NCBI GenBank assembly: GCA_051025295.1
Contig: JBMGJV010000002.1
From: KBS-83 sp051025295
Lineage (GTDB): Bacteria; Acidobacteriota; Terriglobia; Terriglobales; Acidobacteriaceae
Reading direction: 5' to 3' (one strand)
Length of the DNA: 64,000 nt
Position numbers and translations under genes: made by a program. Shown in pieces: positions 36,437 to 44,039 of the stretch. The notes below the pieces were generated by a model, which had not been told where the DNA came from, ran no database searches, and was given only the letters and a program-made list of their open reading frames with translations. Each line of letters starts with the position of its first letter. Position 1 is the stretch's first letter.

Positions 36437-38089
36437 ATGATAGACCAGCGCACGGTCGTCATCATTGGCGCGGGCCCCGCCGGACTCACCGCTGCCCTGG
36501 AATTGCTGCGCCGTGGCGGCACACTCCCCGACGGCCGCCCTGCGATCCAGCCCGTCGTGCTGGAAGCGGGCGAGGATGTCGGCGGAATCTCCCGCACCAT
36601 CGAGTACAAGGGCAACCGTATGGACATCGGCGGTCACCGCTTCTTCTCGAAGTCGGACCGCGTCATGCAGTGGTGGCTCGACCTGATGCCGATTGCCGAC
36701 GAAGGCGCGGGTCACGCCGTGATCTCGTACCAGAATCGTCACCGCACGCTGCACACTCTTCACACTGACACGCAGGCGGATGCCGATCCGGACCTGGTCA
36801 TGCTGGTCCGTCCGCGCCGCAGTCGCATCTACTTCCTGCGCCGCTTCTTCGACTACCCGATCACGCTTACCTCCAGCACAGTCAGCAAGCTGGGCATGGC
36901 GCGAACGGCCCGTATCGGCGCAAGCTACCTCACGTCGCGCGTGCGCCAACGCAGTCCGGAAAAGACGCTAGAAGACTTCCTGATCAATCGCTTCGGCACG
37001 CAGCTCTACCGAACCTTCTTCCAGTCCTACACCGAGAAGGTGTGGGGCGTGCGCTGCGATCAGATCAGTGCGGAGTGGGGCGCGCAACGCATCAAGGGAC
37101 TTTCGCTGACCACTGCGGCCGCACACTTCCTGCGCCGCACCTTTTCGTCGCGGCCGCGCGGCACCGACCTCTCTCAGAAGCACACTGAGACATCGCTCAT
37201 CGAGCAGTTCCTCTACCCGAAGCACGGACCCGGCCAGTTGTGGCAGCACGTTGCTTCGCTTGTTCGCCGGCAGGGCGGCGAGGTCGCGACCGGCTGGCGT
37301 GTCGACCGCGTTCACACGGAGGAGAATCGCGTCACCGCCGTGGAAGCACTGAGCGCCACTGGCGAGCGCCGCTCTGTGACTGCAGATTACTGCTTCTCGA
37401 CCATGCCGGTCACGGAGCTGGTCCGCGCCCTCGGCCCGACGCTGAGGCCGCCTCCAAATGTGCGCGAGGTGGTGGACGGTCTGATGTACCGCGACTTCAT
37501 CACGGTTGGGCTGCTCGTCGATCGGCTGCTGGTCACCGAGCCGGAAGGCTCGCCCCTCAAGGACACCTGGATCTACATCCAGGAGCCCGATGTGCTCTTA
37601 GGGCGGTTACAGATATTCAACAACTGGAGCCCCGCCATGGTTGCCGATCCGACCAAGGTCTGGATCGGGCTTGAGTATTTCTGCTATCAGAGCGATCCAC
37701 TGTGGCAGATGCCAGACGATGAGATTCGTAAGTTCGCAATCAGTGAGCTCGCGTCCATCGGCATCATCTGTGCTGACGAGGTGCGCGACGGGCACGTGGT
37801 GCGTGTGCCCAAGACCTACCCTGCGTACTTCGGCACCTATGACCGCTTCGATGAAGTGCGCGCGTGGCTCGACCCCATTGAGAATTTGTTCATGGTCGGC
37901 CGCAATGGCATGCATAAGTACAACAACCAGGACCACTCGATGCTGACCGCCATGACGGCGGTGGACAACCTCCTGGCTGGCATCACCGACAAGCAGAGCC
38001 TCTGGGACATCAACACCGAGCAGGACTATCACGAAGAGAAGCAGCACGAAGAGAGACCGCACTCACCGGAACTGACCAGGCAGGAGTAG
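36437..38089 (+). CDS. FAD-dependent amine-oxidase/UDP-galactopyranose-mutase-like oxidoreductase
   Basis: The 550-residue protein begins at ATG 36437; the open frame upstream runs antisense-like through nagA. The N-terminal dinucleotide fold is TVVIIGAGPAGLTAALELL, followed by AGEDVGGISRTIEYKGNR and MDIGGHRFFSKSD, features of the protoporphyrinogen-oxidase/amine-oxidase superfamily and of bacterial proteins often annotated as UDP-galactopyranose mutase homologues. The C-terminal FAD-contacting part is NLFMVGRNGMHKYNNQDHSM. The Glu/His-rich tail is unusual. It starts 40 bases after nagA on the same strand. Substrate unknown; a role in glycan or lipid modification is inferred from context. Confidence 0.85.
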   Translation: MIDQRTVVIIGAGPAGLTAALELLRRGGTLPDGRPAIQPVVLEAGEDVGGISRTIEYKGNRMDIGGHRFFSKSDRVMQWWLDLMPIADEGAGHAVISYQNRHRTLHTLHTDTQADADPDLVMLVRPRRSRIYFLRRFFDYPITLTSSTVSKLGMARTARIGASYLTSRVRQRSPEKTLEDFLINRFGTQLYRTFFQSYTEKVWGVRCDQISAEWGAQRIKGLSLTTAAAHFLRRTFSSRPRGTDLSQKHTETSLIEQFLYPKHGPGQLWQHVASLVRRQGGEVATGWRVDRVHTEENRVTAVEALSATGERRSVTADYCFSTMPVTELVRALGPTLRPPPNVREVVDGLMYRDFITVGLLVDRLLVTEPEGSPLKDTWIYIQEPDVLLGRLQIFNNWSPAMVADPTKVWIGLEYFCYQSDPLWQMPDDEIRKFAISELASIGIICADEVRDGHVVRVPKTYPAYFGTYDRFDEVRAWLDPIENLFMVGRNGMHKYNNQDHSMLTAMTAVDNLLAGITDKQSLWDINTEQDYHEEKQHEERPHSPELTRQE

Positions 38090-38169
38090 CCACGTTCGCG
38101 CGGCTGACACAGACACGGCGTATGCTCAGGAGCACGCCGTCTGCGCTCTGCAGTTTCGGCAGGCATCGC

Positions 38170-39018
38170 ATGACGATTCTCACCTTCACGCTCGCGGTGC
38201 TTGCCACATCCATCGTCGCTGGCTTGCTGGGCTCTCTGACTGGCCTTGGCGGCGGCGTCGTAGTCACGCCCGTGCTTGCGCTGCTCTTCCACGTCGACCT
38301 GCGCTACGCCATCGGTGCATCGCTCGTGTCCGTCATCGCTACCTCATCCGGTGCAGCGGCGACGTATGTGCGCGAAGGCTTCTCGAACATCCGCATCGGC
38401 ATGTTTCTCGAGACCGCCACCACACTTGGCGCGCTGGTCGGCGCCTGGCTCACCTCCCGCGTGTCGACGCACGCCATCGGCATTGTCTTCGGGCTCGTGC
38501 TGCTCTACTCGGCCGTATCCGCTGTGCGGCTGCGGCACGAGGGCGCAGCGCCGGTGCACAATCGTTTCGCTGAACGCCTGCGCTTGGCCGGGAACTACCC
38601 GGCCCATGACCCGGGCACACCCGGCGAACGCTGCCCCTACATCGCGCAGCGGGTGCCCGGTGGTTTCGCGACCATGTTCCTCGCGGGGGGCCTCTCCGGG
38701 CTTCTCGGCATCGGATCGGGTGCGGTCAAGGTGCTGGCCATGGACCAGATCATGCGTCTGCCCTTCAAGGTGTCCACCACCACCAGCAATTTCATGATCG
38801 GTGTGACAGCAGCAGCAAGCGCCGGAATTTACATCAGCCGTGGATACATCATCCCGTCACTCGCCATGCCGGTCATGCTCGGTGTTCTTGCGGGCTCGCT
38901 GATTGGCACCCGCATCCTGATCAATGCTCGCGTGGCGACCCTGCGCCGTGTGTTCGCGCTGGTCATTGTCGTGCTCGGCATCGAGATGATCTATTCGAGC
39001 CTGACAGGCCGGCTTTGA
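38170..39018 (+). CDS. TauE/SafE-family membrane transporter
   Basis: The 282-residue protein has about eight predicted membrane helices and the family hallmark GLLGSLTGLGGGVVVTPVL in the first repeat and GGLSGLLGIGSGAVKVLAMD in the second. The family exports sulfite, sulfoacetate or other organosulfonates, though for most members the substrate is unknown. The chosen ATG at 38170 (MTILTFTLAVLATS) gives a normal first helix. It overlaps the following DUF1634 gene by TGATG. Similar pairs occur widely, so the two probably form one membrane unit. Confidence 0.9.
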   Translation: MTILTFTLAVLATSIVAGLLGSLTGLGGGVVVTPVLALLFHVDLRYAIGASLVSVIATSSGAAATYVREGFSNIRIGMFLETATTLGALVGAWLTSRVSTHAIGIVFGLVLLYSAVSAVRLRHEGAAPVHNRFAERLRLAGNYPAHDPGTPGERCPYIAQRVPGGFATMFLAGGLSGLLGIGSGAVKVLAMDQIMRLPFKVSTTTSNFMIGVTAAASAGIYISRGYIIPSLAMPVMLGVLAGSLIGTRILINARVATLRRVFALVIVVLGIEMIYSSLTGRL

Positions 39019-39425
39019 TGACTTCGTCCCCATCCGCGCCGACGGCAGAGCAGGATCAACAGATCGAGCTTGCCATCGGCAACCTGCTGCGTGTCGGCGT
39101 GCTGCTCGCGGCGGCGCTGGTGCTCGCGGGCGGCGTGCTTCTGCTGCGTCACCCGGCTGCACCCGCGCCAGACCTTACGCACTTCCGTGCACCGGCGACG
39201 TCGCTCCTCAACCCGCTTAGCTCGATCTCCGGCGTGTTTCGCCAGCTCGCGTCTTTCAGTGCCGCCAGCATCATTGAGCTTGGCCTGCTCGTGCTCATCG
39301 CCACACCGATCGTTCGTGTGCTCTTTGCCGTGGTGGGTTTCGCCCGCGAGCGCGATCGTCTCTATGTCTGGATCAGCATCGCCGTGCTCACCATCCTGCT
39401 TCTTAGCCTGGTGCGCGGCGGCTAA
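39018..39425 (+). CDS. DUF1634 small membrane protein
   Basis: The 135-residue protein has three predicted membrane helices: NLLRVGVLLAAALVLAGGVL, SIIELGLLVLIATPIVRVLF and YVWISIAVLTILLLSLV. The sequence DQQIELAIGNLLRVGVLLAA fits DUF1634. Its ATG lies in the TauE/SafE stop (TGATG), implying translational coupling and a partner role for that transporter. Its TAA overlaps the stop codon of the convergent TM2 gene by four bases. A TTG three bases upstream is an alternative start. Confidence 0.85.
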   Translation: MTSSPSAPTAEQDQQIELAIGNLLRVGVLLAAALVLAGGVLLLRHPAAPAPDLTHFRAPATSLLNPLSSISGVFRQLASFSAASIIELGLLVLIATPIVRVLFAVVGFARERDRLYVWISIAVLTILLLSLVRGG

Positions 39426-39829
39426 TTCATTGGCCGTCCACATTGCACGCAGTAACGCACGCCCGCAGTCTGCACCATGCCGCAGTGAATACAGCCGACC
39501 ATCGCGGCCGGCAGTGGAAAGGCGGCCGCGCCATGGACGACTGCGTTCGCCAGCAGCGCCGCCTGCTCCGCGTTGAAGCGCTCCACCCGGCCCGGCATGA
39601 AGAAAGCTTCGATGAATCCAAGAATCGCCGGCACACCGGTCCAGAAGAACAGCAGATACACCACACCCAGCCCATTCCGTCGCAGGTAGAAGTGTTGCGC
39701 CCCGAAGCTGCCCAGCAGGATGGCGAGCAGCACCCCGAGCAGCGGGTCGCGCTGCACGCCGGGATAGAGCACGGCAAACGTGGCGCGCTGCTGATCGGTC
39801 ATAGGTGGCAGGACAAACGGGATCGTCAT
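39422..39829 (-). CDS. TM2-domain protein with C-terminal zinc-ribbon-like motif
   Basis: The 135-residue protein starts at ATG 39829 with AAGGAG upstream. The frame is open for a further 1.8 kb, but that part runs antisense to the aldo/keto reductase and BlaI genes and is not credible. The TM2 domain covers about residues 30-85, with LLGSFGAQHFYLRRNGLGVVY and FFWTGVPAILGFIEAFFM. A C-terminal CIHCGMVQTAGVRYCVQCG carries two CxxC pairs, typical of a zinc ribbon. TM2 proteins are small inner-membrane proteins without a set function. It ends inside the stop of the convergent DUF1634 gene. Confidence 0.88.
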   Translation of the reverse strand: MTIPFVLPPMTDQQRATFAVLYPGVQRDPLLGVLLAILLGSFGAQHFYLRRNGLGVVYLLFFWTGVPAILGFIEAFFMPGRVERFNAEQAALLANAVVHGAAAFPLPAAMVGCIHCGMVQTAGVRYCVQCGRPMN

Positions 39830-40015
39830 GTGCACTCCTTCTCGTGCTGCTGCTGCGGCGGCCGCGTCTGAGACGTCCGCTTGCGTCGCCTCTGCCTGGG
39901 ATTTACGCAACCGCAACGCTCCCGGTTCCCCGGGTCGGCGAAGGCCAACTCGGCAGCAGCAGAGTGATCCGAAACTCTTCGCACCCCTGCTCGAGACCCG
40001 GGCATCGTATCGAGT

Positions 40016-40894
40016 ATGAGCACTGCACCGACGCTTTCCGCACAATCCAGTGGCACCTTTTCGCTCGGCGGCAAGACCCCGGTTCACCGCCTCGGCTACG
40101 GCGCCATGCGCATCACCGGCGAGGGCATCTGGGGTCCGCCGAAGGACCGTGAGGAAGCCATCCGCGTCCTCAAGCGCACCGTCGAACTCGGCATTGATTT
40201 CATCGACACCGCCGACTCCTACGGCCCCTACGTCAGCGAAGAGCTGATCGCCCAGGCATTGCACCCCTATCCGAAGGGCGTGGTCATCGCGACCAAGGGA
40301 GGACTGGTCCGCACCGGGCCGAACCGCTGGCTGCCGGTGGGCCGGCCGGAGTACCTGGAGCAGGAAGTGGAGATGAGCCTTCGCCGATTGAAGCTCGAGC
40401 GCATCGACCTCTGGCAGCTCCATCGCATTGACCCGAAGGTGCCGGTCGAAGAGTCGCTCGCGCCTATCAAGAAGCTGCAGCAGCAGGGCAAGATCCAGCA
40501 CGTCGGCCTCTCCGAGGTCAAGCCGCACGAGATCGAGCAGGCCCGCAAAGTGCTCGACATCGTCAGCGTGCAGAACCAGTACAACCTCGGTGATCGTCAG
40601 CACGAAGACGTTGTGAATTACTGCGAGCAGCACAACATCGGCTTCATCCCCTGGTATCCGGTCGCCGCCGGCAAGCTCGCGCGCGAGGGTGGTCCGCTCG
40701 ACGCCGCAGCGAAGCGTCATGGCAACACGGTGGCGCAGCTCTCCATTGCCTGGCTGCTGCATCGTTCCCCAGTCATGCTGCCCATCCCGGGCACGTCGTC
40801 TGTCAAGCACCTCGAGGAGAACGTCGCTTCGGCCAGCGTCCAGCTTAGCCCTGAGGAGTGGAAGGCGATCGAAGACGACGCGGGCAAAAAGTAA
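40016..40894 (+). CDS. Aldo/keto reductase
   Basis: The 292-residue TIM-barrel oxidoreductase has the full catalytic tetrad: Asp and Tyr in FIDTADSYGPYVSEE, Lys in VIATKGG and His in IDLWQLHRID. The NADPH site shows IPGTSSVKHLEEN near the C-terminus. It fits the AKR branch that includes YajO/IolS and Tas-like reductases; the carbonyl substrate is unknown. It has only a weak ribosome site. It is divergent from the TM2 gene and ends at a strong terminator, so it is monocistronic. Confidence 0.93.
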   Translation: MSTAPTLSAQSSGTFSLGGKTPVHRLGYGAMRITGEGIWGPPKDREEAIRVLKRTVELGIDFIDTADSYGPYVSEELIAQALHPYPKGVVIATKGGLVRTGPNRWLPVGRPEYLEQEVEMSLRRLKLERIDLWQLHRIDPKVPVEESLAPIKKLQQQGKIQHVGLSEVKPHEIEQARKVLDIVSVQNQYNLGDRQHEDVVNYCEQHNIGFIPWYPVAAGKLAREGGPLDAAAKRHGNTVAQLSIAWLLHRSPVMLPIPGTSSVKHLEENVASASVQLSPEEWKAIEDDAGKK

Positions 40895-40922
40895 CTTCTC
40901 TCCACTCAAATACAGCGTGACC

Positions 40923-40957
40923 AGGAGGGCAGCCCAAGGGCTGCCCTCCTTCGTTTT
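40923..40957 (+). terminator. Rho-independent terminator after the aldo/keto reductase
   Basis: A 13-bp perfect stem (40923-40935 with 40938-40950) with a tight loop is followed by TCGTTTT. It lies 28 bases after the stop. Confidence 0.9.
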
Positions 40958-40979
40958 GGCGCGATCTGGTGAGCAGTGC

Positions 40980-41010
40980 TTGACAGTCATTCCCGACCTT
41001 GTGCTACAGT
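40980..41010 (+). promoter_or_regulatory. Promoter of blaI-like gene, likely auto-regulated
   Basis: TTGACA (40980-40985) and an extended TGCTACAGT (41002-41010) form a sigma-70-like promoter; the gap to TACAGT is 19 bases, or 17 to the frame GCTACA. ACAGTC occurs in both elements (40983 and 41006), where a BlaI-type dimer might bind. The -10 element ends 10 bases before the ATG at 41021. Confidence 0.5.
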
Positions 41011-41020
41011 CCGTAACATT

Positions 41021-41449
41021 ATGAGCGGTAGCACATCTCAACCCGCCCCTCAGACCCACGACCCCGCCGGCCTCGGCGAACTGGAGCAAGCCATCCTTCG
41101 TACTGTCTGGCAGCAGCGCGAAGCGACGGCCGAGCAGGTCCGTGAGCAGCTTCGCGCCGCTGGCCGCGCGCTCAAGGAATCGACGGTTCGCACCGTCCTG
41201 CGCCGGCTCGAGGAGAAGGGCTACCTCGCCCACACTCTCAGCCAGCGCACGTTCGTCTACCGTGCCTCCGCGGATGGCCGCTCCGTCGCGGGGCGCGCGG
41301 TGCAGGGCATCGTCGATCGCTTCTGCGGCGGATCTGTAGAGGCTCTGCTGGTCGGCATGGTCGATGCCGAGGTTCTTACCGGCCGCGAACTGGAGCGGCT
41401 GGCCGCCAAGATCGCCCGGGCTCGCGAGAAGAACGTGCGGCCCCGGTAG
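41021..41449 (+). CDS. BlaI/MecI/CopY-family transcriptional repressor
   Basis: The 142-residue protein has the winged-helix of the penicillinase-repressor family: LGELEQAILRTVWQQREATA, then TVRTVLRRLEEKGYLAHT (recognition helix and wing) and FVYRASAD. The C-terminal helices (VQGIVDRFCGGSVEALLVGM) would dimerise. In this family a membrane M56 peptidase relays a signal that leads to repressor cleavage or release, and such a gene lies 63 bases downstream. The ATG directly follows the -10 element with no ribosome site, suggesting a leaderless mRNA. An earlier in-frame start is possible but would lie in the promoter. Confidence 0.92.
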   Translation: MSGSTSQPAPQTHDPAGLGELEQAILRTVWQQREATAEQVREQLRAAGRALKESTVRTVLRRLEEKGYLAHTLSQRTFVYRASADGRSVAGRAVQGIVDRFCGGSVEALLVGMVDAEVLTGRELERLAAKIARAREKNVRPR

Positions 41450-41512
41450 TTTGATACGGCGCGGCGCACAAATCGCCGCAACCTTAAGCGTAGCAACCCA
41501 GGAGTTCACCCG

Positions 41513-43510
41513 ATGCACTTCACCCAGATCCTCGGAGAGTCTGCCGTCCGCTCGCTCGCCCTTGCTGTCGTCGTTGCGCTGTTGCTGCGCGGCCTGCGCA
41601 TCGAGCACGCACGCTTTCTGAAGCGCATCTGGACCGGTGTCCTCATGTTTTCGCTCGCCATGCCGCTACTCGTGGCCTTGCACATCCCACGGCTGACGCT
41701 CACATCGCCATGGTCCACGCCGCGCATGGTGATCGCTGCACCAGCACCGGCATCAGCGCGCATTCAGTCCGCGAGCTTCGATCTGCCGGCGCCGGCTCCG
41801 GCGACGAGCCCGACGACGCCCGGCCCCACGCTCCCAACCGAGCGCGGGTCGCGCCATTCGTCGCCAGCTGGAATCTCGATCCTGCCGCAGCTTCCTTCGA
41901 TCCGGCTCTGGCAGTTTGGCTTGCTGGCATACATCGCAGTGACCGTCATACTGCTCGTCCGCGTTGTGCTCGGGCTATGGATGGCAGCCGAACTCTGGCG
42001 CACGGCGCAGCCCTTTGCGACGGACGAGATCACCGCGCCGGTGCGCCTCTCCCTGCAACTGCAATCGCCGGCCACTCTCGGCAGCGGCATCCTGCTGCCC
42101 CTCGACGCGCTTGGCTGGGACGCAGCGACGCTCACCGCCACGCTCGCGCATGAGGCTGAACATGTGCGCGAGGGCGACTTCTACCTGCAACTCGCCGCAA
42201 CGCTGCATCTCTGTTTCTTCTGGATCAGCCCGCTCGCCTGGTGGCTGCGCTCGAAGCTGGCACACGTCAGCGAGATGCTCTGCGACCGCGCAGCGGTCGA
42301 GCGCACCGGCGATGGCCTGCGCTATGCCGAACTCCTGCTGCGCTTCGCAAACAGCGGCCACGCGCCTGCCGGCATGGTCGCGATGGCGCATGTCTCCGGG
42401 CTGTCGGAGCGCATCGAACGGCTGCTGGCCGACCCGCAGCTCACACGCATCATCATCCTCCGCCGTGGTCGCGCGGTGAGCGTCTGCGCTGCTTTGGTCA
42501 TCTGCGCTCTGGCGTCGGCAGGAACCGTGAGACTTCTTGAGCCTCAAGTGGCGGTGCTCGCCGCCCCGCAGGCCCCGCCCGCACCCCCCGCACTAGTCGC
42601 GCCGTCCGCTCCTCCAGCCACGCCAGCTGCCAAGCCACCGGCCGCTGTAGCTGCCGATCGTGACATCACCGGCACAAGTGTCCCGGCCATCGCTGCAGAC
42701 AAGCTCGCCGACGATGAGGACGCAAAGTTCGCATCGCTCGACGCTGACATCGACACGGATCATGAGTTCACCATCTGCGAGCCCGAAGGCACCGTCTGCT
42801 CCTTCCACGGTCGCACGGTTCCAGGCACGCACCCTGCTGGCGCCCTGCTATTCGAGCGCGATGGCAAGACCTACCTCATCGACGATCCCGCAACCGTGAA
42901 GCGGGTGCGCGAAGCGTTCGCGCCCCTGACCGAACTCGCGAAGCAGGCGGGGGAACTCGGCGCGCGTCAGGGACTGCTCGGCGTCGATCAGGGTGAATTG
43001 GGTGCGCTCACCGCAAAGCTCGCTGCTGAACAGGCGAAGATCGCAGGCGTTGCCGCGCAGTTCCAGAACCCGATCCACATCGAGCTGCCGAAGGATTTCT
43101 CGAAGGACGTACAGGCGATGACGGATGCTCAGGTGAAGCTCTCGCTCGAGCACGACACCCTCAGCCGCGAGCAGATCACAGCACTCGAGAAGCAGGCGAA
43201 GGAAGCTCAAGAACGCTTCGACCACGATATGCAGCAGTTCCGCTTCGACCAGAAGAAGTGGGACGAAGAGTGGACGAGCCATATGCGCGAGCAGACCGAA
43301 CGAATGCGCAAAGAAATGGAGCCGCTCGAAAAGCAGATTCGCGAGCAGGCCAGCAAACAGGCAGCGCTCGGTGCGAAGCAGGCCCAGTTGGGCAGCCGGC
43401 AAGCAGAACTCGGCAGGGAACTACGCGCTCGCAGCCGGCAGGCGGAGCAGACCGTACATTCGCTGCTCGATCAAGCCCTGAAAAACGGCACAGCGAAGCC
43501 ACTACCGTAA
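41513..43510 (+). CDS. M56 (BlaR1/MecR1-like) membrane metallopeptidase with coiled-coil repeat tail
   Basis: The 665-residue protein has four or so membrane helices (two within residues 10-60, one near 140-165, one near 320) and a zinc gluzincin motif HEAEH with His213, Glu214 and His217, followed by HVSEMLCDRAAVE. The ribosome site is AGGAG. Unlike BlaR1/MecR1 it has no C-terminal penicillin-binding sensor domain. Instead come a Pro/Ala-rich linker, then repeats of the form QGELGAL (GARQGLLGVDQGELGALTAK), a charged coiled coil, and a second set (AALGAKQAQLGSRQAELGRE). The tail is probably periplasmic. It should sense an envelope signal for the adjacent BlaI-type repressor. Confidence 0.9.
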   Translation: MHFTQILGESAVRSLALAVVVALLLRGLRIEHARFLKRIWTGVLMFSLAMPLLVALHIPRLTLTSPWSTPRMVIAAPAPASARIQSASFDLPAPAPATSPTTPGPTLPTERGSRHSSPAGISILPQLPSIRLWQFGLLAYIAVTVILLVRVVLGLWMAAELWRTAQPFATDEITAPVRLSLQLQSPATLGSGILLPLDALGWDAATLTATLAHEAEHVREGDFYLQLAATLHLCFFWISPLAWWLRSKLAHVSEMLCDRAAVERTGDGLRYAELLLRFANSGHAPAGMVAMAHVSGLSERIERLLADPQLTRIIILRRGRAVSVCAALVICALASAGTVRLLEPQVAVLAAPQAPPAPPALVAPSAPPATPAAKPPAAVAADRDITGTSVPAIAADKLADDEDAKFASLDADIDTDHEFTICEPEGTVCSFHGRTVPGTHPAGALLFERDGKTYLIDDPATVKRVREAFAPLTELAKQAGELGARQGLLGVDQGELGALTAKLAAEQAKIAGVAAQFQNPIHIELPKDFSKDVQAMTDAQVKLSLEHDTLSREQITALEKQAKEAQERFDHDMQQFRFDQKKWDEEWTSHMREQTERMRKEMEPLEKQIREQASKQAALGAKQAQLGSRQAELGRELRARSRQAEQTVHSLLDQALKNGTAKPLP

Positions 43511-43522
43511 CTGTTTCGGTGG

Positions 43523-43870
43523 CTATCTCGCTGGCGGTGCGGACGTGATGGTCGCGATGTGGAGCACATCGTTCTCCATGCGCCCGGTCACCCGCACCTC
43601 TTCCGCAGCAAACCGTCTGGCCCGTGACTGCGGCTCAAGCTGGTAGACGTGGTGGCCGTACCAGAGCCCATACTTTGAGCCCTTGCGCACGCACTCGCGC
43701 ACACATTGGGCATCAGGCTTCATGTCGCTGGTGCGCTGGCAGTGTGTGCCACAATGCGTGTCGGTGATGAAACCTGTCCACATCGTCGGTGTCTCCGCAC
43801 GGGCCACGCGGCACAGGACAGGACAGCACAGGACAAGAGAGACCATCGCAAGCAGCGGATACGCGCGCAT
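43523..43870 (-). CDS. Small secreted DUF5818-like protein
   Basis: The 115-residue protein starts at ATG 43870 with GGAGGT upstream and has a signal peptide ending ARAET, with Cys residues in the hydrophobic core. The mature part reads MWTGFITDTHCGTHCQRTSD, KPDAQCVRECVRKGSKYGLW and FAAEEVRVTGRMENDVLHIA, matching the DUF5818 group of small secreted OB-fold-like proteins common in Acidobacteria. The four mature cysteines (HCGTHC and QCVREC) could form disulfides or bind metal or heme. Function unknown. It converges on the M56 gene, 12 bases away. Confidence 0.8.
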   Translation of the reverse strand: MRAYPLLAMVSLVLCCPVLCRVARAETPTMWTGFITDTHCGTHCQRTSDMKPDAQCVRECVRKGSKYGLWYGHHVYQLEPQSRARRFAAEEVRVTGRMENDVLHIATITSAPPAR

Positions 43871-44039
43871 ACCAGACCTCCGCGGTGAGCGAGTGTAGCA
43901 CCCAATTACCAAAACGCGCGCCTGGGGTGGTGGGCTGGGTCGCAGCCACTTGGCTCCATCGATTTGGACTTACCCGACCCGGAGTTGCGATCCGATCGGA
44001 TGGTCGCGCGCATGAGACGATGAGCCCGCGAGGTGAGCC

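Noticed and set aside
39830..41608. Long upstream extension of the TM2 gene frame on the minus strand
   Set aside because: It is antisense to the aldo/keto reductase and BlaI genes. The TM2 ATG at 39829 has a strong AAGGAG site.
43803..43840. Repeated CAGGACAGGACAG-type sequence
   Set aside because: Looks like a short tandem repeat, but it only encodes the Cys/Pro/Val-rich core of the DUF5818 signal peptide; too short and irregular for CRISPR.
43990..44001. 12-bp palindrome ATCCGATCGGAT before the glycosyltransferase gene
   Set aside because: Perfect, but made of common GATC-type words in GC-rich DNA and about 40 bases before the start with no other support; not reported as an operator.
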